The notes under the pieces: generated by a model
Seen by the model: the letters and a program-made list of their open reading frames with translations, nothing else
Told to the model about the DNA's origin: nothing
Database searches by the model: none
Part shown: piece by piece, positions 1-8,014 of the stretch
Position numbering within the stretch: the stretch's first letter is position 1
How the letters are laid out: every line of letters begins with the position of its first letter
Program-made: the position numbers and the translations under genes
DNA from: Gammaproteobacteria bacterium
Lineage (GTDB): Bacteria > Pseudomonadota > Gammaproteobacteria > Chromatiales > Chromatiaceae
Direction: 5' to 3'
DNA length: 33,761 nucleotides
Assembly: GCA_018812525.1 (NCBI GenBank)
Contig: JAHJDE010000122.1
Span: 1-33,761, forward strand

Positions 1-140
1 AAATGGCCATCCTGGCCATTTTGCAAGGCGAAAACGAAAAATGCGATTTTTCGTTTTCTTCATTTTCAATGGCTTAGGCCATTGAAAATGGCGGTTCATC
101 CCTGAACCGCAAGAGGTTCTTGCAGTTTTGCAAGAACCTC
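1..140. repeat. Five-hairpin palindrome array, modules A-E
   Basis: Five perfect hairpins lie end to end. A is at 1-21 (9-bp stem, loop TCC; it may extend left of the window). B is at 30-58 (12-bp stem GAAAACGAAAAA). C is at 61-90 (13-bp stem CATTTTCAATGGC, loop TTAG). D is at 91-110 (8-bp stem GCGGTTCA). E is at 113-140 (12-bp stem GAGGTTCTTGCA). The same modules recur at 327-447, 23115-23198 and, in reverse order, 33532-33683. No open reading frame with coding character covers the stretch. It is best read as a non-autonomous palindromic mobile element; a transcript would fold into a row of stem-loops. Confidence 0.85.
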
Positions 141-319
141 AGATTCAGGTCAGATTTGGTCGATCTGATTGAGCAAAACCGCCTATTTTCGCGGCAGAGC
201 CGCTCCCACCGCCGTGGGAGCGGCTCTGCCGCGAAACAGATCGATTGAAGATCGGCCAAAGATGGCCTGAAGAATGAGATGCGAGATGTACAAGTTATTT
301 CCGGACAGTTCCTTAGGCT
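141..319. repeat. Palindromic MITE-like element (family I), left end missing
   Basis: The element holds a 23-bp perfect stem with 4-base loop at 187-236 (arms begin TTTCGCGGCAGAGCCGCTCC), a small hairpin GGCCA-TGGCC at 254-267, and the terminal sequence CCGGACAGTTCCTTAG at 301-316. The same element is near complete at 20471-20730 in inverted orientation and partial at 8061-8184 and 33484-33761. The big hairpin is two head-to-head REP-like units (GTGGGAGCGGCTCTGCCGCG). The left terminus is missing where the preceding hairpin array abuts. Confidence 0.8.
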
Positions 320-326
320 GAAGTAT

Positions 327-447
327 CTTGCAAGGCGAAAACGAAAAATGCGATTTTTCGTTTTCTTCATTTTCAATGGCTTAGGCCATTGAAAATGGCG
401 GTTCATCCCTGAACCGCAAGAGGTTCTTGCAGCTTTGCAAGAACCTC
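327..447. repeat. Second hairpin array, modules B-E
   Basis: This is a direct repeat, nearly base for base, of about 20-140: B at 337-365, C at 368-397, D at 398-417, E at 420-447 (loop GCTT instead of GTTT). Module A is missing. Together with 1-140 it flanks the family-I remnant as a roughly 120-bp direct repeat. From 448 to 563 there is no gene; the only visible structure is a hairpin CCCTTTT-AAAAGGG at 508-525 in the leader of the VanZ-like gene. Confidence 0.85.
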
Positions 448-563
448 TTGCTAATCAGATAATTCCATACATTGACGCAACGCAGGAACATAGGCTTGAA
501 GCCATGCCCTTTTAGTCGAAAAGGGTTAGTCTACCAGGCTGACATCAAAAACCCTTTGACACC

Positions 564-1643
564 ATGGCAAACCTGGAGCGCCCGAACACCCTGCAGTTTC
601 TCCTGGCCGGCTATCTCGGCCTGATTGCCCTGGGCAGCCTCTACCCCCTGTGGGGCTGGGAACCCCTCTCGTCCTGGTCGCCGGCCTTCCTGACGCAATC
701 CTTGCCGCGCTACATCACAAGGACCGATGTCACCACCAACCTGCTGATCTACATCCCCATCGGCTATGGCCTGGCCCTGTTGCTGGGCCAACCCCGCTGG
801 CGCAACCTTGCCGTCATCCCGACGGTCCTCTTGGGCGCGGCCTTCAGTCTTACGATGGAGAGCCTGCAACTGCTGCTGCCCGCGCGTTTCGCCTCGAACC
901 TGGATATCTTCCTGAACAGCCTGGGCACCCTCATCGGCGCCCTGCTATCCCTCCACCACGGGCGCTGGCTGCGTGGCGGGAGACGGCTGGCCAAGTGGCG
1001 CCACGACTGGTTCCAGGCGGGACAGCGTGCCGACCTGGGGCTTTGGCTGCTGCTGCTCTGGGCCTTCAGCCAGCTCTCCCTGCGCCCCTTCCCCGGCATC
1101 GGCTGGCTGAAGCTCCACCTGCGGCCCATGGACGTGCCGCCAAGCAGCCTGGATCAGATCAATCCGGCCTGGCTCCTGGCGGTGTCGGTCGAGATCGCCG
1201 CCGTCGGCGCCTTCATGACCTGCCTGCTGCGACCCGGCCGCTATGCCGCGGCACTGCTGCTGCTCTTCATCTCCGCCTTCATGCTCAAACTGTTGGCGGC
1301 GACCCTGCTGTTGAAGCTGAGTCTGGTGGGGGGCATCCTCTCCCTGGAGACCATCCTCGCCTTCGTGGCCGCCTTCTGGCTCTTGCTGCTCCACCCGGTC
1401 TCCCGGCGGCGACGCGGGGTTGCCCTCTTCTTCCTGGTCGCCATCATCCTCTGCCGGCTGGTCTATGTGGAGTCGCCCTTCGTGCCGGAAAAAAGCATCC
1501 TTAACCTGGTCGGGATGGCTTCCCTCATCTCTGCCCTCTGGCCCTGGATGGCCCTGGGCCTGCTGCTCTGGCCCATGGACGAAGAAGTGGCTAAGGATGG
1601 AAAACACCAACCCCTCACCGACAGCGGCGAGCTGGAAGATTAG
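564..1643 (+). CDS. VanZ-like integral membrane protein
   Basis: The 359-residue protein is strongly hydrophobic, with about eight or nine predicted membrane segments. The first 130 residues match the VanZ-like fold: a conserved D-x-x-x-N (DVTTN, about 55-59), IPIGYGLAL, then MESLQLLLPARFAS..D and N-x-x-G-T-x-x-G. VanZ-type domains occur in teicoplanin-resistance VanZ and in many polysaccharide or spore-related membrane proteins; the biochemical role is unsettled. The rest of the protein is additional membrane helices followed by a short charged tail. The ATG at 564 is the first in frame; no clear Shine-Dalgarno is visible. The gene is convergent with the cyclic-di-GMP gene, with 9 bp between stops. 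Antibiotic resistance should not be inferred. Confidence 0.8.
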   Translation: MANLERPNTLQFLLAGYLGLIALGSLYPLWGWEPLSSWSPAFLTQSLPRYITRTDVTTNLLIYIPIGYGLALLLGQPRWRNLAVIPTVLLGAAFSLTMESLQLLLPARFASNLDIFLNSLGTLIGALLSLHHGRWLRGGRRLAKWRHDWFQAGQRADLGLWLLLLWAFSQLSLRPFPGIGWLKLHLRPMDVPPSSLDQINPAWLLAVSVEIAAVGAFMTCLLRPGRYAAALLLLFISAFMLKLLAATLLLKLSLVGGILSLETILAFVAAFWLLLLHPVSRRRRGVALFFLVAIILCRLVYVESPFVPEKSILNLVGMASLISALWPWMALGLLLWPMDEEVAKDGKHQPLTDSGELED

Positions 1644-1652
1644 GTCTGCGGC

Positions 1653-4073
1653 CTATGGCAAGGGCTCGGGCCTTGAGATGGCGAAGCCCTGCACAAAGTC
1701 GACGCCGAGTTTCTGCAGTTCATCCTTGATGGCCTCGCTCTCCACGAACTCGGCGATGGTCCGTTTCCCCAGCACCTGGGCGATATCGTTGATCGAGCGC
1801 ACCATGGCCAGGTCTATGGGGTCGTTGAACATATCGCGCACGAAGGTGCCATCGATCTTGAGGAAGTCCACCGGCAGGTTCTTGAGGTAACCGAAGGAGG
1901 CCATGCCGCTGCCGAAATCATCCAGGGCGAAGCGGTAGCCCAGGCGTTTGAGCCTGCCGATGAGCCGGCTTGCCACCTGGAGGTTGGAGACGGCCGCCGT
2001 CTCGGTGATCTCGAAGCAGATCTTCTCCGGCGGGATGGCGAATGAGTCCAGGGCACGGATCACGCAGTCACCGAAATTTTCGTCGCAGAGGGTATGGCCC
2101 GACAGGTTGATGGAGGCAAAGTCGAGCAGGCTCAACTCGTCGGGATGGGCGGCAAGCCAGGCGCAGGCGTTGCGCACCACCCAGCGGTCGATGGCGGGCA
2201 TCAGACCATAGCGCTCGGCCGGGGCCAGGAAGGCCCCAGGTGTCAGCAGATCACGGTCTTGCAGACGGACCAGGAATTCGTAGCGCAGCGGCTTGCCGGG
2301 CACCTCTTCCTTCAGGGCGACGATGGCCTGGCGGTAGAGCAGGAAGCGGTTTTCTTCCAGGCCGCGCTTGATCCGTTCGACCCAGTCCATCTCCTCGCGC
2401 CGCCGCGCCAGCTCCCGGTCATTGGGGGAGTAGATCTGGATGCGGTTGCGGCCATGCTCCTTGGCGGCATAACAGGCTGCGTCGGCGGCGCTCATGATCT
2501 CGGTAAAGGTCTCGCTGCCGCGGATCGGCACCAGGCCGATGCTGATGCCGACGGTATAGCGCCGGTCTTCCCAGAAGAAATGGAAGGATTCGACCGCCTT
2601 CAGCACGGCTTCGGCGACCCGTTGCGCCGCTCTCGGGGTGCAGTATTCCAGCAGCACACCGAACTCGTCGCCCCCCAGCCGGGCCAGGGTATCGCTGAGG
2701 CGCACCGTATTCTTCAAGACCTGGCTCAACTGCCGCAGCAGTTCGTCCCCGGCGACATGGCCCGAGGTGTCGTTGACCAGCTTGAACTGATCCAGGTCCA
2801 TGTAGAGCAGGCAGTGCTCGCCTTGCGTCTCATCCAGGAGCCGCTGCACGCGGCGCTCGAACTCGCGCCGGTTGAACAGATCAGTCAGGGCGTCGTGGCT
2901 GGCCTGGTGAGAGAGCTTCCTTTCCATCTCCTGGGCCGAGGTCAGATCCCGCAGGAAGGCGGTGAAGATCGGATCCGGGCCCAGATCGTCCTGGGTGATG
3001 AAGAGTTCCACCGGGAAACTGTGGCCGGCGGCGTGCAGCGCCGACACCTCGAAGCGCTGCCCCAGGGCGCTCAGGGCGCCCTCCTGCTGCAAGCGCCGCA
3101 TGCCCTCCCGATGCCGTTCCCGCTTGTCCTCGGGTATCAACATCTCGGCCAGGTCGCACCCCATGACCTCAGCCCGCCGGTAGCCGAAGACCCGCTCCGC
3201 CGCCGGATTGAACTCCTGGATGCGCCCGGCGCCGTCGATGGAGATGATGCAGTCGAGGGCGGCATCGAGGATGGACGCCTTGCGCGCCTCGCTACGGGTC
3301 AGCCGGGTGACGATCTGGTACTGGGCCTCCTGCTGTTTAGCCATCTGCCGGTAGCGGACAATGATCACCAGGATACCCAACAGCCAGAGGGTGGCGAAGA
3401 TTCCCAGCACCCGGCGGCTGGTCTCCTGCTGGATCGCCAGATAGCCGGCCATCGGCAAGGCCACGCCGACGGCGCCGCCGATGCCGCCGAGTATCCAGCC
3501 CTGATGCCCGTGGCAGAGGAGGCAGCCCGGCTCGACCTTCAGCGGGCGCATCAGCCGGAGGTGGGGCTTGCCCTCCATATCGCTGAACTCGAAGACCTCC
3601 TCCTCGCCCTGCTCGAAGCGGGCCAGCGCCCGGCGTTCCCAGGCATCGGGGGCGTTATCCGGACGCAGGGGATGGAGGCTGGTGATGCGGCCGGCAACCC
3701 CGTAGAGGCTGCTGAAATGCTCGTCCATCTGGCGCACCATGGTGGCCGGATTGATCAGGGTCAGCCGCAGACCGGATGGGCTGGTCAGGTCTCGCTCCGG
3801 GATATGCGCCATATAGGGGTCGGGCTGATGCATCGCCGAGACCGGCACATAGATGCGCCCGTGGCCGGTGGCCCAGAGGCGGAAGGCACTGTCCTTGAAG
3901 AAGTTGGCACGGGCCTCGGCGGTCGCCAGCGCCAGGGCGTTGCCGCGGATCTTGGCGGTTTCCCAGAATCCCAGCGCCAGAAAGCCCAGGGTCCAGATCA
4001 GCGCCAGCAGGAGAGCAGACCTGTTCAGGCTGTTCTTGCCAACCTCCCCCAAGCCAGTCTGGGTCATACGCAT
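1653..4073 (-). CDS. Membrane c-type-haem sensor with PAS, GGDEF and EAL domains
   Basis: An 806-residue cyclic-di-GMP synthase/phosphodiesterase. Order: transmembrane segment (about 20-36); periplasmic Tll0287/DUF3365-like sensor with a CxxCH haem-attachment motif (CLLCH, 184-188); second transmembrane segment (about 217-240); PAS domain (about 265-385); GGDEF (active site GGDEF at 467-471, with inhibitory-site RLSD five residues upstream); EAL (from about 550: EFLVR, INLSG, FEITET, DDFGSG, KIDG, QGF). Both catalytic domains look intact, so it may make or degrade cyclic-di-GMP depending on the signal. The haem suggests redox or gas sensing (family-level inference). ATG at 4073; a second in-frame ATG lies two codons later. 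It is divergent from cheR, and the intergenic space holds REP repeats. Confidence 0.92.
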   Translation of the reverse strand: MRMTQTGLGEVGKNSLNRSALLLALIWTLGFLALGFWETAKIRGNALALATAEARANFFKDSAFRLWATGHGRIYVPVSAMHQPDPYMAHIPERDLTSPSGLRLTLINPATMVRQMDEHFSSLYGVAGRITSLHPLRPDNAPDAWERRALARFEQGEEEVFEFSDMEGKPHLRLMRPLKVEPGCLLCHGHQGWILGGIGGAVGVALPMAGYLAIQQETSRRVLGIFATLWLLGILVIIVRYRQMAKQQEAQYQIVTRLTRSEARKASILDAALDCIISIDGAGRIQEFNPAAERVFGYRRAEVMGCDLAEMLIPEDKRERHREGMRRLQQEGALSALGQRFEVSALHAAGHSFPVELFITQDDLGPDPIFTAFLRDLTSAQEMERKLSHQASHDALTDLFNRREFERRVQRLLDETQGEHCLLYMDLDQFKLVNDTSGHVAGDELLRQLSQVLKNTVRLSDTLARLGGDEFGVLLEYCTPRAAQRVAEAVLKAVESFHFFWEDRRYTVGISIGLVPIRGSETFTEIMSAADAACYAAKEHGRNRIQIYSPNDRELARRREEMDWVERIKRGLEENRFLLYRQAIVALKEEVPGKPLRYEFLVRLQDRDLLTPGAFLAPAERYGLMPAIDRWVVRNACAWLAAHPDELSLLDFASINLSGHTLCDENFGDCVIRALDSFAIPPEKICFEITETAAVSNLQVASRLIGRLKRLGYRFALDDFGSGMASFGYLKNLPVDFLKIDGTFVRDMFNDPIDLAMVRSINDIAQVLGKRTIAEFVESEAIKDELQKLGVDFVQGFAISRPEPLP

Positions 4074-4171
4074 ATTCAGATACTCGATTCAGGAATACTG
4101 GGGCCGATGATGGCGTGGGAAACTACAAAACAAATTCTTCGGAAGAGCCAGTATCCCTTCCCCCTCCCCAA

Positions 4172-4194
4172 CCCTCCCCCCAAATGGGGGAGGG
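4172..4194. repeat. C-rich/G-rich hairpin
   Basis: A 9-bp perfect stem CCCTCCCCC with loop CAAAT lies just upstream of the minus-strand cyclic-di-GMP gene. A related C-rich palindrome lies at about 15981-16022. It may be a small dispersed repeat; it lacks a T-tract on either strand and is not a convincing terminator. Confidence 0.6.
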
Positions 4195-4292
4195 GGCAAA
4201 CGCGCGCTTCGCGACTTTCACAGTAAGAAAACACCACTAGGGTTCTTGAATACCGGAATGCTTTTCATTTGAGTCAAATTCTGCTGTAACTC

Positions 4293-4350
4293 GTAGGAGC
4301 GCCTTGCAGGCGCGATCTTCACCACCCCAATCGGGCCTGCAAGGCGCTAC
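4293..4350. repeat. Inverted pair of REP sequences
   Basis: GTAGGAGCGCCTTGCAGGCG starts at 4293 and its near-inverse (GCCTGCAAGGCGCTAC) ends at 4350. Each unit has a GCGCCT-TGC-AGGCGC-type stem with a GTAG tetranucleotide at its foot. GTAG plus hairpin is the hallmark of REP sequences mobilised by REP-associated tyrosine transposases. Related REPs are at 8015-8037 and inside the family-I elements. Confidence 0.8.
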
Positions 4351-4478
4351 TACGGTATGGCGGCGTAATTCACGTCTCGTCGGTCCGAGGTGGAGCCTCG
4401 GTCAATCATCGGATTGTTACCCACAAATTCTTCGGAAGAGCCGAAAAAGGATACATCCCGGCCCGGCGGCGGGCTCCC

Positions 4479-4511
4479 TTGACATATGGCGTGTTTGGTT
4501 CAGGATGCTAG
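4479..4511 (+). promoter_or_regulatory. Possible promoter for cheR
   Basis: A perfect -35 TTGACA lies at 4479-4484. A weak -10-like GATGCT/TGCTAG follows at about 4504-4511, which implies a long spacer of 19 bp or more. It lies 38 bp upstream of the CheR start. Only the -35 is convincing. Confidence 0.3.
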
Positions 4512-4548
4512 GGGATAGGTCCCACAATTTCGAACGGTTTAGATCCCC

Positions 4549-5409
4549 ATGTATCCCTTTACAGCCCACCCCCAACTGTTGCCGCATCAGTATCCGGAAC
4601 TCTGCGCCTTTCTCGAAAGGGTCGGCGGGATTGTCCTTGGCGAGGGCAAGGAGTCTCTGATTGCAAGCCGGATGGGCAAGGTGCTGCGGGATTATCGCCT
4701 GGACAGTTTTTCCGAATTGCTGCGGGCAATTCAATCGGACGAGAACATGCCGCTGAGAATGGCCGTCATCGACGCCGTGACCGCCAAGGAGACTGCCTGG
4801 TTCAGGGACGAGGTCCATTTCACCATGCTGCAGAACGTCATGGCCGAGAGGGCGGGCGAACTGGGGGCCTTTCGTGTCTGGTCGGCGGCCTGCTCCTCTG
4901 GGCAGGAGCCCTATTCCATCGGCATGGCCATCGACGAGTATCGCCGGGGGAGCCGATTCTTCCGGCGCCCGGTCGAGGTGGTCGCCACCGACTTCTCGGA
5001 GGGTCTCATTGCCGAGGCGAGAAAAGGGATCTATTGCAGCCTCGCCAAGGCGCAGGGAATGAACGAGGAAAGGCGCAAGCGGTATTTCATCCCCAATGGC
5101 GACTGTTCCGAGATGCGGCCGGATCTGAGGAGAATGGTCAGTTTCCGGCGTCTGAATTTGCTCGATCCCTTCGATCGGCTGGGGCGTTTCGATGTCATTT
5201 TCTGTCGCAACGCCCTGGTCTATTTCTCCCAGGCCAACCGGATCGATGTAATCCGGCGCATGGCGGCTACGCTGAAACCCTATGGCTATCTCTTCCTGGG
5301 CACGGGCGAGTCGCTGGAGGACACCGATGGGTTGTTCGAGAGGGCTGCCTGGTCGGAAGGGGTCGCTTACCGGCTCAAGTCCACCCGGCAGGTGCCCGCG
5401 CTCAAATGA
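4549..5409 (+). CDS. cheR: CheR-type protein-glutamate methyltransferase
   Basis: The 286-residue protein has the length and layout of CheR: a helical N-terminal domain, then a Rossmann S-adenosylmethionine domain. Motifs are TAKETAWFRD (about 79-88; most CheR proteins have N where this has K), VWSAACSSGQEPYSIGM (SAM binding, about 107-123), ATDFSEG, and IFCRNALVYF (about 217-226). It should transfer methyl groups to receptor glutamates in chemotaxis or a chemotaxis-like pathway. No receptor, cheB, cheA or cheW is nearby, so the partner system is unknown. No Shine-Dalgarno is visible before the ATG. Its last 8 bp overlap the 3' end of the convergent Calx-beta gene. Confidence 0.92.
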   Translation: MYPFTAHPQLLPHQYPELCAFLERVGGIVLGEGKESLIASRMGKVLRDYRLDSFSELLRAIQSDENMPLRMAVIDAVTAKETAWFRDEVHFTMLQNVMAERAGELGAFRVWSAACSSGQEPYSIGMAIDEYRRGSRFFRRPVEVVATDFSEGLIAEARKGIYCSLAKAQGMNEERRKRYFIPNGDCSEMRPDLRRMVSFRRLNLLDPFDRLGRFDVIFCRNALVYFSQANRIDVIRRMAATLKPYGYLFLGTGESLEDTDGLFERAAWSEGVAYRLKSTRQVPALK

Positions 5410-7849
5410 CGTTACCCTCAATGTCCATGTCCAGGTAAAGAGTGACGGGGTTCCCGCCGTCGGGCATGACGCCAAGGTAGAGTTCATAACCCGCGTAACT
5501 GGAGGACTCGGCCCGGCTCATGCCGCTGAGGGTTACCTGGTTGCTGCTGTCCCCCTCGATGACCAGCCGGTGGCCACCGTCCGTCAGATCGAGCACGTCG
5601 CCGATCGACAGATTCAAGCTGGCGTTGCTCTCCAATCTGAGGGTCTCGATTTCGCCGAAAACGGGGTGAACGTCGTCGCCGGCCAGATTGGAAAGGTCGA
5701 TGGTATGGTCAAAGATGTCGCCGCTGTCCTGGATGGCTGTGGTGACGCTGTTGCGCAGGGCGTCGATGTGAAGATTGCCGAAACTGTCCCTGGCCTGCGT
5801 CAGCCCCGTGATCCTGATGTTGAACCAGTCGCCGGGACTGGCGTTCCCCTCGTCAGGTAGGCCAATGCTGAACTGAGCCGAACTCTGATTGGGTCCAATG
5901 CTGACTTGCGCGGGAAGGGCGTCGGGGTTGTCGTGGGGCGGGAGGTTGGCGTAGCTCAGCTCCAGGGTGACGGAGTCCTCCGCCGGGACGGGGGCGGGGT
6001 TGCCCTGGGCATCGACCAGCCGGAGGGTGAAGCCGGCTCGGTTACCTTCCCGGATCACCGGGTCCCCTTCGATGATGGCCAGGACTGGGCTCTGCGGGTC
6101 GAAACCGCCCCTGTCGAGATCCGGGGTGTTTGGCTCGATGGCGGGAGACGCAAGGACCCTCGTGCTGTCAATGAGGATGTCTGGATAATCGACCGCAAGC
6201 TGGGCGCTGTTTGCCTTGAGTGCCAGCATCAGGGCCCCCTCGCCACCGGGGATGTAATCGTCCATGGCCGCAATATCGATGATGGAACCTATCCGGACCC
6301 CAAGCAGGATCGGTGAGCCCATGCCCCGGTAACCGGGGGAATCCAGGATGAGTTCCAGGTCCACTGTTCCGGCGTCGCTCAGGCGGGTGCCGTCGGATCC
6401 TACCAATACTACCTGGCATTGGCTGGATGGGGAGCCGGCGCTGATTTCGTTTCCCTCGCTATCCAGGCTGATCAATTTGAGGCTGATCCTGCCGGTAGCG
6501 GGCGGCGCCTCGACCGCCTGTCCGGTGCCGAGGTCCGTGGAATCAAGGGCGTCAAAATCAATGGGGTCAGACGCGATTGCAACAATAGGGGCCGCTGTTT
6601 CGCGAGCCTGTGCATCAATCGAGTCAGACCCCATTGATTCTGCCATTGATTCCGCAGGCCCAACCCCGGTCTCGGCCTGCGGGAGGACGCTGGTGGTGAG
6701 GCTGTCCGAGGTGATGATCAAGTGCGCGAAACCACCGCCTCGCGGGTTGGCGATGCTGACCCGGAAGTCCTGCCGCGTCTCGGCAAGCTCGTCATCGGCG
6801 GCAGCCAGGGTGAAAAAGGTCGAGGTCCTCCCGGCAGGAATCCTGATCTCTCCCTGGATCCTGCGGATTTCCCCGCTGCTGTCGTCGAAGCGATCGCAGT
6901 TGACATCAAGGATCAGGTCCTGGGCGGGGGGCTTGTCGAGGGTCAGGGTGTAGCTGGCATTGACGCCTTCGGCCACGGTCAGATCGCCGGAGAGACTGAG
7001 GGTGGCTTGATCGTCAAGCTCGGGGGGCGGCCCATCACCCTGAATAATCAGGGTATCGATGCTGTTTTGGGGGCCGATGGCCAGTCCTTCGATCAGATCC
7101 TGATTCGGACCCAGGCTGGCGATGCTGACCTTGAAGCTTTTGTCGCCGGTCCCATAGGCCTCATCCAGGGGACCGAGGGAAAAGGTGGTCTGGCTGTTGC
7201 CGCCGATGATGGCCACCTTGGTGGAGGAGGCGATGAAGGCGCCCGAATCGGCCGAGAGGTGGCCGTAACTCAGATCGATGGCAAGGGTCTTGCCGGGGGG
7301 CACGACGACGGGATTGCCCGCGCTGTCGATCAGTCTGATGAGGAACCCGGCGTCCTGGCCCTCCCTGATCCAAGGGTCACCGGAAAGCAGGGCAAACACC
7401 GGTCCCCTGGAATCAATAGGGTCAGACTCGGTTACAACAATAGGGGCCGCTGTTTCGTGACCCTGAGCGGATGTATTAATCGAGTCTGACCCCATTGATT
7501 CCGCCAGGGCGTCGTTTGAATGGCTGGGGTCGGTGCCCTGGAGGATGGCCAACTGAAACAGGGAGATGCTGGTGCAGTAGCAGTCGGCCTCGGCGGAGGA
7601 TAGGCCGTCGTCGAAGACCTCGGCCCCCATCTTGGCAAGGCTCCCGCCTTCCAGATCCAATCGCCCTCCCTTCACCAGTTCGATAGCGGCGGCGCCGGGG
7701 GCGGCGACGCGCACAACCTCGTCCTCAAACAGCGGCCCGGCCTGTCTCAGGGCGCGCTCGACACCCAAGGTGTCCGTAACCCTGACCTCACCCCTCACCA
7801 GGATGGCGACGCCGATAGGTTCGTTTGTGTCGAATGGGGTTGCGGCCAT
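5402..7849 (-). CDS. Calx-beta-repeat secreted/surface protein with LapA-like N-terminus
   Basis: The 815-residue acidic protein has no Sec signal peptide. Residues about 8-75 resemble the N-terminal retention module of LapA-type adhesins (GVAILVRGEVRVTDTLG...ALRQAGPLFEDEVV...IELVKGGRLDL). ILQGTDPS (near 103-110) follows but lacks the Ala-Ala-Gly cleavage site. Calx-beta-like domains contain EGD..IREG.. and AEG..ASYTLTLDKPPAQDL. The C-terminus (DLSNLAGDDV...LYLDMDIEGNVI) resembles the type I secretion tail of the large downstream-numbered paralogue, but no GGxGxDxL repeats are present. Two roughly 90-bp palindromic elements are translated in frame at about 116-147 and 403-431. ATG 7849 was chosen; an in-frame TTG at 7882 adds 11 residues. 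Probably exported adhesin-like; substrate unknown. Confidence 0.78.
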   Translation of the reverse strand: MAATPFDTNEPIGVAILVRGEVRVTDTLGVERALRQAGPLFEDEVVRVAAPGAAAIELVKGGRLDLEGGSLAKMGAEVFDDGLSSAEADCYCTSISLFQLAILQGTDPSHSNDALAESMGSDSINTSAQGHETAAPIVVTESDPIDSRGPVFALLSGDPWIREGQDAGFLIRLIDSAGNPVVVPPGKTLAIDLSYGHLSADSGAFIASSTKVAIIGGNSQTTFSLGPLDEAYGTGDKSFKVSIASLGPNQDLIEGLAIGPQNSIDTLIIQGDGPPPELDDQATLSLSGDLTVAEGVNASYTLTLDKPPAQDLILDVNCDRFDDSSGEIRRIQGEIRIPAGRTSTFFTLAAADDELAETRQDFRVSIANPRGGGFAHLIITSDSLTTSVLPQAETGVGPAESMAESMGSDSIDAQARETAAPIVAIASDPIDFDALDSTDLGTGQAVEAPPATGRISLKLISLDSEGNEISAGSPSSQCQVVLVGSDGTRLSDAGTVDLELILDSPGYRGMGSPILLGVRIGSIIDIAAMDDYIPGGEGALMLALKANSAQLAVDYPDILIDSTRVLASPAIEPNTPDLDRGGFDPQSPVLAIIEGDPVIREGNRAGFTLRLVDAQGNPAPVPAEDSVTLELSYANLPPHDNPDALPAQVSIGPNQSSAQFSIGLPDEGNASPGDWFNIRITGLTQARDSFGNLHIDALRNSVTTAIQDSGDIFDHTIDLSNLAGDDVHPVFGEIETLRLESNASLNLSIGDVLDLTDGGHRLVIEGDSSNQVTLSGMSRAESSSYAGYELYLGVMPDGGNPVTLYLDMDIEGNVI
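6556..6640. repeat. In-frame palindromic element, copy 1
   Basis: It begins with ATCAATGGGGTCAGAC and ends with the near-inverse GTCAGACCCCATTGATTC; the middle (GCAACAATAGGGGCCGCTGT) is shared with copy 2. It lies inside the Calx-beta gene without breaking the frame. The translated product reads ESMGSDSIDAQARETAAP... then SDPID. GGGGTCAGACCCC-type termini resemble repeats often seen near REP-associated tyrosine transposases (recollection of the family, not searched). Confidence 0.8.
7410..7502. repeat. In-frame palindromic element, copy 2
   Basis: It starts GAATCAATAGGGTCAGAC and ends GTCTGACCCCATTGATTCC, with the same ACAACAATAGGGGCCGCTGT core as copy 1. It is also read through in frame, as ESMGSDSINTSAQGHETAAP... 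then SDPID. It differs from copy 1 by a few codons in the centre, so the two copies have diverged without losing the frame. Confidence 0.8.
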
Positions 7850-8014
7850 ATGGAAATGCCAGCACCAATTTTCTTCAGGCAATGAAGCGATTGTAAATCA
7901 GGAGTGGCACAACCCTGTGCCACTCCTCTCATGGTTCGACAAGCTCACCATGGACTGAAAGTCTTGACTAAGGGAGAAGGAAAATACAAACGTACCAATT
8001 TATCCAGCACCACC

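Larger units (their letters stand above)
4130..4442. repeat. 20-bp direct repeat pair (4130-4149 and 4423-4442)
   Basis: The sequence ACAAATTCTTCGGAAGAGCC occurs exactly at 4130-4149 and again at 4423-4442. The pair brackets a C/G-rich hairpin and a REP pair in the 475-bp space between the cyclic-di-GMP gene and cheR. Its origin is unclear: it could be a remnant of element insertion or duplicated regulatory DNA. Confidence 0.7.

Noticed and set aside
1-447. CRISPR array
   Set aside because: Repeats are different hairpin modules, each palindromic, with no regularly spaced unique spacers and no cas genes.
564-1643. Glycopeptide resistance determinant
   Set aside because: Only a VanZ-like fold is present, with no vanRSHAX genes; VanZ-like domains are common in unrelated membrane proteins.
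2094-4226. Plus-strand 710-codon frame opposite the cyclic-di-GMP gene
   Set aside because: Shadow frame, rich in Gln, Gly, Ala and His, without domains; the minus-strand gene has complete GGDEF/EAL motifs.
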